From Nevskiaceae bacterium (GTDB lineage Bacteria; Pseudomonadota; Gammaproteobacteria; Nevskiales; Nevskiaceae): a stretch of 64,000 bases of DNA. Below, one piece after another: positions 44,979 to 54,755 of the stretch (positions within the stretch are counted from its first letter, which is position 1; each line of letters opens with the position of its first letter). Below the pieces are notes generated by a model, which was not told where the DNA came from, ran no database searches, and saw only the letters and a list, made by a program, of their open reading frames with translations. The stretch covers positions 1 to 64,000 of the forward strand of contig SCRT01000003.1 in the NCBI GenBank assembly GCA_004298465.1, written 5' to 3'. Both the position numbers and the translations under genes were made by a program.

Positions 44979-45305
44979 ATGACCGCGTCCGCCCCTTCGC
45001 ACGGCAGCATCCTGATGGGTTTCATGTGGATGGTGCTGATTTCGATCCTGCTGTTCTGGCTGCCCGGCATCGGCGGGTTCATCGCCGGCCTGGTCGGCGG
45101 CAAAGCCGCCGGCAGCGTCGGGCGGGCCATCATTGCTGCGCTGCTGCCGGCCTTCGTGCTCGGCGCGCTGTTCGTGTTCTTCGGCGCGGCACTCACCGGC
45201 TATCTGCTGCTCGGCGTTATCGCCGGTGCGGGGTTGGTGGTGGTCGCCGCGCTGCATGCGGGTGCACTGCTGATCGGCGCCGTGATCGGCGGACTGATCG
45301 CCTGA
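44979..45305 (+). CDS. small hydrophobic membrane protein
   Basis: A 108-residue protein with three or four Gly/Ala-rich membrane helices (WMVLISILLFWLPGIGGFIAGLVGG, then AIIAALLPAFVLGALFVFFG and a C-terminal helix). GGAG lies 7 bp before the ATG. No recognised domain beyond a general DUF5518-like look. It lies between slyD and hisB on the plus strand; a role is not evident. Confidence 0.6.
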   Translation: MTASAPSHGSILMGFMWMVLISILLFWLPGIGGFIAGLVGGKAAGSVGRAIIAALLPAFVLGALFVFFGAALTGYLLLGVIAGAGLVVVAALHAGALLIGAVIGGLIA

Positions 45306-45396
45306 ACAGGCAGCACTCCGGCGCACAAGGTGAAATGCCACGGTTTCCGCGCTATCCTTCGCGCCCCATGTTGACCGCCACGCGCACCGGAGCATC

Positions 45397-45987
45397 GTGA
45401 CCCGCACCGCAACGGTCGATCGCGACACCCGCGAGACCCGAATCCACGTCGACCTCGACCTCGACGGCAGCGGCCGCGCCAAGCTGTCCAGTGGCCTGCC
45501 GTTTCTCGACCACATGCTGGACCAGATCGCGCGCCACGGCCTCGTGGACCTGGTGGTGAGTGCGCACGGCGACCTGCAGATCGACGCGCATCACACCGTC
45601 GAGGACATCGGCATCACGCTCGGTCAAGCCTTCGCCAAGGCCGTTGGCGACAAGGCCGGCATCGTGCGCTACGGCCACGCCTACGTTCCGCTGGACGAAG
45701 CGCTGTCGCGCGTGGTGCTGGACTGTTCCGGCCGTCCCGGCCTGGAATGGCACGTCGCGTTCCCGCGCGCGCGCGTCGGCGACTTCGACGTCGACCTGTT
45801 CCACGAATTCTTCCAGGGCTTCGTCAACCACGCCGGCGTGACGCTGCACGTCGACGCGCTGCGCGGCCAGAACGCGCATCACATCATCGAAACCGTGTTC
45901 AAGGCCTTCGGCCGCGCGCTGCGCATGGCCGTGACCGCCGACCCGCGCATGGGCGGCGTCGTGCCGTCCACCAAGGGCGTGCTGTAG
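45397..45987 (+). CDS. hisB: imidazoleglycerol-phosphate dehydratase
   Basis: A 196-residue monofunctional HisB (no phosphatase domain), the sixth step of histidine synthesis. The metal-binding repeats are [49 protein letters not shown] and [21 protein letters not shown] start. First gene of a histidine block with hisH, A, F and E. Confidence 0.96.
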   Translation: MTRTATVDRDTRETRIHVDLDLDGSGRAKLSSGLPFLDHMLDQIARHGLVDLVVSAHGDLQIDAHHTVEDIGITLGQAFAKAVGDKAGIVRYGHAYVPLDEALSRVVLDCSGRPGLEWHVAFPRARVGDFDVDLFHEFFQGFVNHAGVTLHVDALRGQNAHHIIETVFKAFGRALRMAVTADPRMGGVVPSTKGVL

Positions 45988-45999
45988 CGCGCATTCCGC

Positions 46000-46665
46000 A
46001 TGACGTCCATCGGGGTCATCGACTACGGCATGGGGAACCTGCATTCCCTGGCCAAGGCACTGGAGAAGGTTGCGCCACAGATCGCACCCAGCGCGCGTGT
46101 CGTCGTCAGCGCAGACCCAGCCGCGCTGGCTGCCTGCCAGCGTCTGGTGCTGCCCGGCGTCGGCGGCGTGCGCGCCTGCATGGATGAACTGCAGCAGCGC
46201 GGGCTGGATGCCTTCGTCCGCGACGCGGCCACCCGCGTGCCGCTGCTCGGCATCTGCCTCGGCATGCAGGTGCTGCTCGACACCAGCCGCGAAAACGGTG
46301 GCGTCGCAGCGCTTGGCATCATCCCCGGCAGCGTGGAGCGCTTCCCCGACCCGCCGCCGGCAGCCGCAGGGGAACAGCGCCTGAAAGTGCCGGAAATGGG
46401 CTGGAACCGCGTCCGGCAGGCGCGCGCGCACCCGCTGTGGGCGGGTATCGAAGATGGCTGCCGCTTCTACTTCGTGCACAGCTACTACGCCGCGCCGACC
46501 CGGCCGGCAGACACCCTCGGCGTGACGGAATACGGCCGCGACTTCGCCTCTGCCATCGGCCGCGACAACATCGCCGGAGTGCAATTCCACCCCGAAAAGA
46601 GCCAAGCTGCCGGATTGCGACTGCTGGCGAACTTCGTTTCCTGGAACGGAGAAACACAGCCCTGA
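46000..46665 (+). CDS. hisH: imidazole glycerol phosphate synthase, glutaminase subunit
   Basis: A 221-residue class I glutamine amidotransferase subunit. VIDYGMGNLHSL opens it, the nucleophile Cys lies in GICLGMQVLL (about residue 87), and His/Glu follow in QFHPEKS near the C-terminus. It supplies ammonia to HisF. It starts 12 bp after hisB. Confidence 0.96.
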   Translation: MTSIGVIDYGMGNLHSLAKALEKVAPQIAPSARVVVSADPAALAACQRLVLPGVGGVRACMDELQQRGLDAFVRDAATRVPLLGICLGMQVLLDTSRENGGVAALGIIPGSVERFPDPPPAAAGEQRLKVPEMGWNRVRQARAHPLWAGIEDGCRFYFVHSYYAAPTRPADTLGVTEYGRDFASAIGRDNIAGVQFHPEKSQAAGLRLLANFVSWNGETQP

Positions 46666-46789
46666 CGCGCCCGCAGCTTGCCGCGCCCGCGGCTTTGCGG
46701 CACAGTTCCCCAGTACGCGCCCGCGGACGCTTCATTTCCCCTCGCGCAACGACTTTTTCCCTGCACCCCCCACCCAGCCTTCCCATATC

Positions 46790-47511
46790 ATGCTGCTGAT
46801 TCCGGCCATCGACCTCAAGAACGGCCAATGCGTCCGCCTGCGCCAAGGGCGCATGGACGACGTCACCGTGTTCTCCTCGGACCCCGCCGCCACGGCCAAA
46901 CGCTGGGTGGACGAAGGCGCGCAACGCCTCCACGTGGTCGACCTCGACGGCGCCGTGCAGGGCCGGCCCGTGAACCTCAAGGCACTGGAGCGGATCGTCG
47001 CCGCGGTCGGCAACGTGCCGGTGGAAGCCGGCGGCGGAGTGCGCGATGAAGATGCCGCCCAGCACTACATCGACGCCGGTGTGGAATACGTCATCATCGG
47101 CACGAAGGCCGTGAACACGCCGCATTTCCTGCACAACCTGTGCCTGCAGTTGCCGCGCCGCGTTATTGTCAGCCTCGACGCGAAGGACGGCCGCGTGGCG
47201 GTGAACGGCTGGAGCCGCGTGTCGCGCGTGACGGCGCTGGACGCCGCCCGGCACTGCGAACGCGACGGCGTAGAAGCGATCGTCTACACCGACATTTCCC
47301 GCGACGGCATGATGGGTGGCTTCAACGCCGAAGCCACTGCAGAGCTCGCGCGCAACCTCACGACGCCGGTCATCGCCTCCGGCGGTATTTCCGGGCCTGC
47401 GGACCTGGAACGGCTGAAGGCCATCGAAGGCGACGGCGTGATGGGCTGCATCGTCGGCCGCGCGCTCTACGAAGGCAACCTCAGCGTCGCGCAGTGTGTG
47501 AAAATCCTCGC

Positions 47512-47515
<4 letters not shown>
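46790..47515 (+). CDS. hisA: phosphoribosylformimino-AICAR ribotide isomerase
   Basis: A 241-residue TIM-barrel isomerase: [17 protein letters not shown] (catalytic Asp), [20 protein letters not shown] (second Asp) and IASGGISG. Catalyses the Amadori rearrangement ProFAR to PRFAR. It lies 124 bp after hisH and overlaps hisF by 4 bp. Confidence 0.96.
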
Positions 47516-48353
<838 letters not shown>

Positions 48354-48357
<4 letters not shown>

Positions 48358-48689
48358 CACAAAACGAAGACATTGGCGCGGTGCTGAGCAGCCTGTACGC
48401 CACCCTCGACACGCGCAAGGCCGCAGACCCCGCACAATCCTATGTGGCCTCGCTGTACCACAAGGGCGTGAACGCCATTCTCAAGAAAGTAGGCGAGGAA
48501 GCCGGTGAAGTATTGATCGCCGCCAAGGAACCAGACGACGCGGCGCTTGTCCATGAGCTGGCAGATCTGTGGTTTCATACAATGGTGCTGATGTCCGCCA
48601 GGAATCTTCCACTGCAGGCGATCGCGAATGAACTGGTGCACCGACGCGGCCGCTCGGGGTTCGAGGAAAAGGCCTCGCGCCCCAAATGA
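48354..48689 (+). CDS. hisE: phosphoribosyl-ATP pyrophosphatase
   Basis: A 111-residue HisE (second step of the pathway). The MazG-like helical fold carries [30 protein letters not shown] and [16 protein letters not shown] overlaps the hisF TGA. No HisI domain is fused and no hisI gene is found in the block. Confidence 0.94.
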
Positions 48690-48713
48690 CCGCATAGCAA
48701 CGGAGAAAGGATC

Positions 48714-48980
48714 ATGTTTTCAGGCAGCTTCAGCATCTGGCACTGGTTGATCGTGCTGGTCATCGTCATCGCCATCTTCGGCACGAAGAAGATCCGCAAT
48801 GCGGGCGGCGATCTCGGCGCGGCCGTGCGCAACTTCAAGAAGTCGATGAAGGAAGGCGAGGAAGAGGAGGAAGCGAAGCGACAGGCTGCGGCGCTGGCAG
48901 GCGAAACCGCCAAGACCGTCGATGCCTCTGCTTCAGCGAACAGCACGGCATCACAATCGAGCAACGCGGAACATCACTGA
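48714..48980 (+). CDS. tatA: twin-arginine translocase subunit TatA
   Basis: An 88-residue TatA: short periplasmic start, one membrane helix ([19 protein letters not shown], with the FGTKK hinge), an amphipathic helix [15 protein letters not shown] and an acidic, low-complexity tail. It forms the variable pore of the Tat system for folded proteins. A strong GGAGAAAGG site precedes the ATG. Placed between hisE and tatB. Confidence 0.95.
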   Translation: MFSGSFSIWHWLIVLVIVIAIFGTKKIRNAGGDLGAAVRNFKKSMKEGEEEEEAKRQAAALAGETAKTVDASASANSTASQSSNAEHH

Positions 48981-49018
48981 CGTCGTGGTGACCGGCTCTT
49001 CCGTCCCGACCTTCGCGC

Positions 49019-49399
49019 ATGCTCAGCTTCGGCCAGATCGTCGCCATCATCCTGGTGGCGCTCATTGTCCTCGGCCCCAAGAAGACACACGAACTCGTGC
49101 GCCAGCTCGGGCGCTGGGCGGGGCGTGCGCGCGTGTACTGGCGCAACCTCAGCGAGGAGCTGGAGCGCGAAACCGATACCGCCGAACTGATGCGCGACCT
49201 GCGCCAGACGCGCGACACACTCAGGGGTGAGGCCGACAAGTTCAAGTCCACGGTGTCCGATTTCGAGCGCAACGTGAACGAGGCGGGCAAGAAGGTGGGC
49301 GACGAATTCAAGGCTGCGGAGCACGCCGTCGACGGGTCCGCCCCCACCCCGCAGCCAGACGCCGCCGCCCACCCCGAGGACCCGGCACAACGTGGCTGA
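49019..49399 (+). CDS. tatB: twin-arginine translocase subunit TatB
   Basis: A 126-residue TatB: membrane helix at 1-20 (FGQIVAIILVALIVLGPKK), then the amphipathic helix LVRQLGRWAGRARVYWRNL and a long charged helical stretch. It acts with TatC in signal-peptide recognition. It overlaps tatC by 8 bp. Starts at ATG 49019. Confidence 0.93.
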   Translation: MLSFGQIVAIILVALIVLGPKKTHELVRQLGRWAGRARVYWRNLSEELERETDTAELMRDLRQTRDTLRGEADKFKSTVSDFERNVNEAGKKVGDEFKAAEHAVDGSAPTPQPDAAAHPEDPAQRG

Positions 49400-50204
49400 A
49401 GAATCCCTACCCGGTGCAACGCCGCCGCCTGACGACGAACCGGATGCCGGCGGCCCTGAACAGCCGCTGCTGACTCACCTGCTCGAACTGCGCAAGCGCC
49501 TGCTGCGCGCGGCCTTGGGCTATCTGGTCGTGTTGGTGCCAGTGGCGGTGTTCGCGCGCCCGATCTACCACTTCCTTGCTGAACCGCTGATGCGGCTGCT
49601 GCCGCCGAACAGCACGATGATTGCCACGCAGGTAGCCTCGCCCTTCGTCACGCCGCTGAAGCTCGCCGCGACGCTCTCGCTGGTACTGGCGCTGCCGTGG
49701 GTTCTCGCCCAGATCTGGGCCTTTGTCGCGCCTGGGCTGTACCGCAACGAGCGCCGCCTCGTCGCGCCACTGCTGCTGTCGTCCACGCTGCTGTTCTACG
49801 CCGGCATCGCGTTCGCCTACTACCTGGTGCTGCCACACGTGTTCCAGTTCTTCATCAACTTCGCGCCACAGGGCGTGTCGGTGATGACAGACATCAACGA
49901 ATACCTGAGCTTCGTGCTCAAGTTGTTTGTCGCCTTCGGCATCACCTTCGAAACGCCGGTTGCCATCGTGCTGCTGTGCTGGACCGGCTTCACCAGCGTC
50001 GAGCAGCTGAAGAAAAGCCGTTCCTACGTCGTGGTCGGCGTGTTCGTGGTCGGCGCCGTCATCGCGCCCCCGGACGTACTGTCGCAGATCCTGCTCGCCG
50101 GCTGCATGTACGGGCTGTTCGAGTTCGGCATCCTGTGGGCCAGCTGGGTGGTGCGCCACAAGCACGACGAGAATCCCGAGGACGACGAAGCCGCAACCCC
50201 CTGA
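49392..50204 (+). CDS. tatC: twin-arginine translocase subunit TatC
   Basis: A 270-residue TatC with six membrane helices. Signatures: LTHLLELRKRLLRAALGYL near residue 30, SPFVTPLKLAATLSL, FVAPGLYRNERR and GITFETPVAIVLLCW. It is the receptor for twin-arginine signal peptides. GTG start overlapping tatB. The acidic C-tail ends DDEAATP. Confidence 0.96.
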   Translation: MAEESLPGATPPPDDEPDAGGPEQPLLTHLLELRKRLLRAALGYLVVLVPVAVFARPIYHFLAEPLMRLLPPNSTMIATQVASPFVTPLKLAATLSLVLALPWVLAQIWAFVAPGLYRNERRLVAPLLLSSTLLFYAGIAFAYYLVLPHVFQFFINFAPQGVSVMTDINEYLSFVLKLFVAFGITFETPVAIVLLCWTGFTSVEQLKKSRSYVVVGVFVVGAVIAPPDVLSQILLAGCMYGLFEFGILWASWVVRHKHDENPEDDEAATP

Positions 50205-50240
50205 CCCGGTTCGCGGCACCAACGGTGCTAGTCTGCCGCC

Positions 50241-51731
50241 ATGAACGCGCTCGTTGAACGCCCGCCACTGGCGCCGGAACGCCGCCGCCGACTCATCGCC
50301 ACGTTGCGCGGCCTGCTGCCGGCGGACGCCCTGCTGTCCGCTGACGAAGCCCTGCGCCCCTACGAGTGTGACGGGCTGTCTGCCTACCGCAGCCGCCCGC
50401 TGGCGGTCGCCCTGCCGCACTCCATCGCGGAAACGCAGGCGGTGCTGCGCGCCTGCCACGCCGCCGGCATCCCGGTCGTGGCGCGCGGTTCCGGCACCGG
50501 GCTGTCGGGCGGCGCGTATCCGCTGTCCGACGGCGTGCTGCTGTCGCTGGCACGCATGAAGTCGATCCTCTCCATCGACCTTGAAAACCGCAGCGCCCGC
50601 GTGCAGCCGGGCGTGCGCAACCTCGCCATCTCCGAAGCCGTGGCGCCGTACGGCCTGTACTACGCGCCCGACCCGTCCTCGCAGATCGCCTGTTCCATCG
50701 GCGGCAACGTGGCGGAAAACTCCGGCGGCGTGCACTGCCTGAAATACGGCCTGACAACACACAACCTGCTGAAGCTGGAGGTGCTGCTGGCCGACGGCGA
50801 ACGGGTGACGATCGGCGCGGACGCGCTGGACGCCGCTGGCTACGACCTGCTCGCGCTCATGACCGGCTCGGAAGGGCTGCTCGGCGTGGTGGTGGAAGTC
50901 ACCGTCAAGTTGTTGCCGAAACCAGAATCCGCGCGCGTGGTAATGGCCGCCTTTGACAGCGTGGAGGCTTGCGGCGCGGCGGTGGGCGACGTCATCGGCG
51001 CTGGCATCATTCCCGCCGGCATGGAGATGATGGACAAGCCCGCGATGGGCGCGGCGGAGGACTTCCTGCACTGCGGCTATCCGGTCGGCTCGGAAGCCAT
51101 GGTGCTGGTGGAACTGGACGGCCTGCCGGAAGAGGTGGAGGACGGCATCCGCCGCGTGGAAGCCGTGATGCGCGCGCGCGGCGCCACCGACGTGCGCGTG
51201 TCGCGCAACGAGGCCGAACGCGCGAACTTCTGGGCCGGGCGCAAGAACGCCTTTCCGGCCGTCGGGCGGATTTCGCCGGACTACTACTGCATCGACGGCA
51301 CCATCCCGCGCGGCCAGCTGCCCCATGTGCTGGGGCGCATGCGCGAGCTGTCGACGCACTATCGCCAGCGCATCGCCAACGTCTTCCACGCCGGCGACGG
51401 CAACCTGCACCCGCTGATCCTCTACGACGCCAACCAGCCCGGAGAGATGGAACGCACGGAAGCGTTGGCGCTGGACATCCTCAAACTGTGTGTGGACGTC
51501 GGCGGCACCATCACCGGCGAGCACGGCGTCGGCATCGAGAAGATCAACGCCATGTGCCACCAGTTCACGTCCGCGGAGATCGAACAGTTCCATGCCGTGA
51601 AGCACGCCTTCGATCCAGCGGAAACGCTGAACCCCGGCAAGGCCATCCCGACGCTGCACCGCTGCGCCGAATTCGGCGCGCTGCACGTTCACCACGGGCA
51701 GTTGCCGCACCCCGAACTGCCGCGCTTCTGA
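50241..51731 (+). CDS. glcD: glycolate oxidase subunit, FAD-linked (GlcD)
   Basis: A 496-residue FAD-linked oxidase of the VAO/PCMH type. FAD contacts: ARGSGTGLSGGAYPLSDG, SSQIACSIGGNVAENSGGVHCLKYG and LLALMTGSEGLLGVV. The C-terminal part has HAGDGNLHPLILYD and GEHGVGIEKI. GlcD oxidises glycolate (or D-lactate) to glyoxylate, passing electrons to GlcF. First of the glcDEF operon, 37 bp after tatC. Confidence 0.94.
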   Translation: MNALVERPPLAPERRRRLIATLRGLLPADALLSADEALRPYECDGLSAYRSRPLAVALPHSIAETQAVLRACHAAGIPVVARGSGTGLSGGAYPLSDGVLLSLARMKSILSIDLENRSARVQPGVRNLAISEAVAPYGLYYAPDPSSQIACSIGGNVAENSGGVHCLKYGLTTHNLLKLEVLLADGERVTIGADALDAAGYDLLALMTGSEGLLGVVVEVTVKLLPKPESARVVMAAFDSVEACGAAVGDVIGAGIIPAGMEMMDKPAMGAAEDFLHCGYPVGSEAMVLVELDGLPEEVEDGIRRVEAVMRARGATDVRVSRNEAERANFWAGRKNAFPAVGRISPDYYCIDGTIPRGQLPHVLGRMRELSTHYRQRIANVFHAGDGNLHPLILYDANQPGEMERTEALALDILKLCVDVGGTITGEHGVGIEKINAMCHQFTSAEIEQFHAVKHAFDPAETLNPGKAIPTLHRCAEFGALHVHHGQLPHPELPRF

Positions 51732-51732
51732 C

Positions 51733-52812
51733 ATGACCGACGCCAACCTCACCGATTCCCTGCGCGACCGCGTGCAGACCGCCGCAGGGCAGGGCACGGC
51801 CCTGGTGATTTGCGGTTCCGGCAGCAAGGCCTTCTTGACCGGTACGGCCGCAGACGAGACGGTTGACATGACCCGGCACGCCGGCATCGTGCACTACGCA
51901 CCGCAGGAGCTCGTGCTCACGGTGCGTGCCGGCACGCACCTGCGCGATGTGGAAGCGCTGCTCGCCGAGCACGGCCAGATGCTGGCCTTCGAACCGCCGC
52001 ATTACGGGCCACAGGCCACGGTCGGCGGCACGCTGGCGGCCGGGCTGTCCGGCCCGCGCCGTGCCAGCGCCGGGGCGGCGCGCGACTTCGTGCTCGGCCT
52101 GCGCATCCTTAACGGACGCGGAGAGGTCCTGCGCTTCGGCGGCGAGACGATCAAGAACGTGGCGGGCTACGACGTCTCACGGCTCATGGTCGGCGCCTTC
52201 GGCACGCTCGGCGTGTTGCTGGACGCCAGCTTCAAGGTGCTGCCGAAACCCGCACAGGAATGCACGCGGGTGCAGGACGCGCCCGATGCCGGTGCGGCGC
52301 TGAAGCGGCTGCGGGAAACCGTCCTGAAACCGTGGCCGCTGTCCGCCAGCGCCTGGCTGGACGGCCGTCTGTACCTGCGGCTGTCCGGTGCGGCGCCCGC
52401 CGTGGCGCAGGCGGCCCGTGCGCTCGGCGGCGAGACGCTGGCCGACGATGCCACGTTCTGGCGCGATCTGCGCGAACAACAATTCGCGTTCTTCACCGAT
52501 CCACGCCCGCTGTGGCGGCTGGCCGTGGCACCCGCCGCCACGCTGCTGCCGGAGACCCTTGTTGCACCAGCGGACCGGCTGATGGAATGGGACGGCGCCC
52601 TGCGCTGGGTGCACAGCACCGCCCCGGCGGCCACCTTGTTCGCCGCCGCGCAAGCGCGGGGCGGCCACGCCACGCTATGGCGCAACGCGCCTGCCGGTAC
52701 CCCGCGCCGCCTGCAACTGCCGCCCGCGCTTGCCACGCTCCACCAGCGCCTCAAGGCGGCGTTCGACCCGCACGGCATCCTCAACCGCGGCGCCTTCCAC
52801 CCGGAACCCTGA
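51733..52812 (+). CDS. glcE: glycolate oxidase FAD-binding subunit GlcE
   Basis: A 359-residue second FAD-binding subunit: LEPPHYGPQ-like block (AFEPPHYGPQATVGGTLAAGLSGPRRASAG) and GGETIKNVAGYDVSRLMVGAFGTLGVL. Shorter than GlcD, as usual. It starts 2 bp after the glcD stop, overlaps glcF by one base. Confidence 0.93.
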   Translation: MTDANLTDSLRDRVQTAAGQGTALVICGSGSKAFLTGTAADETVDMTRHAGIVHYAPQELVLTVRAGTHLRDVEALLAEHGQMLAFEPPHYGPQATVGGTLAAGLSGPRRASAGAARDFVLGLRILNGRGEVLRFGGETIKNVAGYDVSRLMVGAFGTLGVLLDASFKVLPKPAQECTRVQDAPDAGAALKRLRETVLKPWPLSASAWLDGRLYLRLSGAAPAVAQAARALGGETLADDATFWRDLREQQFAFFTDPRPLWRLAVAPAATLLPETLVAPADRLMEWDGALRWVHSTAPAATLFAAAQARGGHATLWRNAPAGTPRRLQLPPALATLHQRLKAAFDPHGILNRGAFHPEP

Positions 52813-54044
52813 TGCAGACTTCGCTGCCGCAATCCCTGCTCGACACGCTCGAAGGCGCGGAGGCCGACCGCATCCTGCGCAGCTGCGTGCACTGCGGCTT
52901 CTGCCTCGCCACCTGTCCGACCTACCAGCTCACCGGCGACGAACTCGACTCGCCGCGCGGCCGCATCTACCAGATCAAGGAAATGCTGGAGGGCGCGCCC
53001 GTCGGCGCCAGCACGCAGCTTCATCTCGACCGCTGCCTGACCTGCCGCGCCTGCGAAACCACCTGCCCGTCCGGCGTGGAATATGGCCAGCTCGTGGACA
53101 TCGGCCGTGGCGCCATCGAGCAGCGCGTGCCGCGCAGCGTACAGGTGCGGGCCAAGCGCTGGCTGCTGCGCAAGTTCCTCGCGCGGCCGCGCCTGTTCGG
53201 CTTCTTCCTGCGCCTCGGCCAGTTCTTCAGGCCGCTGCTGCCACGCGCGCTCGCCGCCACCGTTCCCGCACGACAGAAACCGCTGCCCGCCCTGCCGTCC
53301 GGCGCGACCTCGACACTGACGCGCCGCATGCTGGTGCTGGAAGGCTGCGTGCAGTCCGTCGCCACACCGAACACGAACGCGGCGGCGCGGCGCGTGCTTG
53401 CCAGCTTCGGCATCGCGCTCGTCTCCGCACCCCAGGCCGGCTGCTGCGGCGCACTGGACTACCACCTCGCCGCGCACGAAGCCGGGCTTGACCGCGTGCG
53501 CCGCAACATCGACGCCTGGTGGCCGGACGTGATGGCTGGCGCACAAGCCATCGTCGTCAGCGCCAGCGGCTGCGGTGTGATGGTGAAAGACTACGGCAGG
53601 CTGCTGGCCCACGACCCGGCCTACGCAGAAAAAGCCGTGCGGGTCGCGGCACTGGCACGCGACCTCGCGGAAGTCGTCGCCGCCGAAAACCGTTCCGCGT
53701 GGCGCGGGCTGGGCGCCGGCCGGCGCATCGCCTGCCACGCCCCGTGCACACTGCAGCATGGGCAGAAGCTGCCGGGGTTGGTGGAAGGCATCCTGCGTGA
53801 CGCGGGCTTCGAACTCACGCCGATTGCCGACGCGCACCTGTGCTGCGGTTCTGCCGGCACCTATTCCATCCTCCAGCCGAAGCTGTCCCGCGCATTGCGC
53901 ACGGACAAGCTCCACGCGCTTGAAGCCGGCGAACCCGAACTCATCGCCACTGCCAACGTCGGCTGCCAAATGCACCTGCAGGCCGGCACATCGCGGCCCG
54001 TGCGCCACTGGATCGAACTGTTTGATCCCTCGGCCGCAGGATAA
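52812..54044 (+). CDS. glcF: glycolate oxidase iron-sulfur subunit GlcF
   Basis: A 410-residue protein with two 4Fe-4S clusters: CVHCGFCLATCPTY near residue 26 and CLTCRACETTCPSGVEYG near residue 76. Two CCG domains follow (GCCGALDYH and CCGSAGTYS). It takes electrons from GlcDE to the respiratory quinone pool. Convergent with the cupin gene. Confidence 0.95.
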   Translation: MQTSLPQSLLDTLEGAEADRILRSCVHCGFCLATCPTYQLTGDELDSPRGRIYQIKEMLEGAPVGASTQLHLDRCLTCRACETTCPSGVEYGQLVDIGRGAIEQRVPRSVQVRAKRWLLRKFLARPRLFGFFLRLGQFFRPLLPRALAATVPARQKPLPALPSGATSTLTRRMLVLEGCVQSVATPNTNAAARRVLASFGIALVSAPQAGCCGALDYHLAAHEAGLDRVRRNIDAWWPDVMAGAQAIVVSASGCGVMVKDYGRLLAHDPAYAEKAVRVAALARDLAEVVAAENRSAWRGLGAGRRIACHAPCTLQHGQKLPGLVEGILRDAGFELTPIADAHLCCGSAGTYSILQPKLSRALRTDKLHALEAGEPELIATANVGCQMHLQAGTSRPVRHWIELFDPSAAG

Positions 54045-54053
54045 ACGCCGGCT

Positions 54054-54527
54054 CTACACGTTGCCGGTAGCCAGATCCTCCACCGTCACCGTGCGCAGCA
54101 ATTCACCCTTTCTCGTCAGGAACTCGAACAGCACGCCACCGTCCGCCTGCATGCCGAAGAACAGCATCGAGCCTGCGGGTCCACCGTGCTCCATGTGGAG
54201 ATCGCCCGGCGGCTTGCGCGTCACGTGGCCCGGCCGCCAGGTCTTGTGCACGGTTTCCGTCGGGCTTTCCTCGACGAGGTGATGCTCCCCCTCGAGCACG
54301 ACAAAGGTGGTCGAACCCCTGTGCCGGTGGTAGTGGCAGTAAGCGTTCGGCTCCCACCTGAGCAGGAATTCCGCTCGCCCCGCCGGGATGTCCGTGCCAA
54401 GGACCGCTACCCAGTAGTCGATCGGGTAGTCGAAGGCCGCGCCTCCCTGGAGCCGCACCCACTGTAAATCATTCACCGGGTAGTGGGCGAATCCCTCCAA
54501 GCGCTGCCGAATTGTCGCAATGTCCAT
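54054..54527 (-). CDS. cupin-domain protein
   Basis: A 157-residue single-cupin protein. The first motif (CHYHRHRGSTTFVVLEGEHHL) carries the three His/Glu metal ligands; the second is GDLHMEHGGPAGSMLF. GGAGGAG precedes the ATG on the minus strand. Its likely role is binding or oxygen-dependent conversion of a small molecule, possibly an acid; related proteins are called ChrR-like or acetylacetone-cleaving cupins. It lies between glcF and the PQQ dehydrogenase. Confidence 0.8.
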   Translation of the reverse strand: MDIATIRQRLEGFAHYPVNDLQWVRLQGGAAFDYPIDYWVAVLGTDIPAGRAEFLLRWEPNAYCHYHRHRGSTTFVVLEGEHHLVEESPTETVHKTWRPGHVTRKPPGDLHMEHGGPAGSMLFFGMQADGGVLFEFLTRKGELLRTVTVEDLATGNV

Positions 54528-54755
54528 AACTCCTCCGTTATTTTATTTTTCTGGTCGTGGAACATAGGGCTTCGATCGCATTCTTGATAAAGCAGACGTG
54601 CGGCACACCGCTTGCCGGCATCCCTGACAAAGCCCGATCCACAGCCCATGATGATTCCGCACCCGAACGCCGGCAACCCAAACCGCGGAATCCATCCTTT
54701 GCCGCCGGGCACCAAGGCTCTGCCTACGCGCGCCCTGCACCAACCCGCCCTGCCT

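Noticed and set aside
49407-51887. Open frame of 826 codons opposite tatC and glcD
   Set aside because: Spans two well-supported genes on the other strand; composition (Gln, His, Arg, Val-rich) is that of an antisense shadow.
54528-54755. Small ORFs on both strands between the cupin and PQQ dehydrogenase genes
   Set aside because: Short, Arg-rich, without ribosome site or similarity; I see no gene in this stretch.
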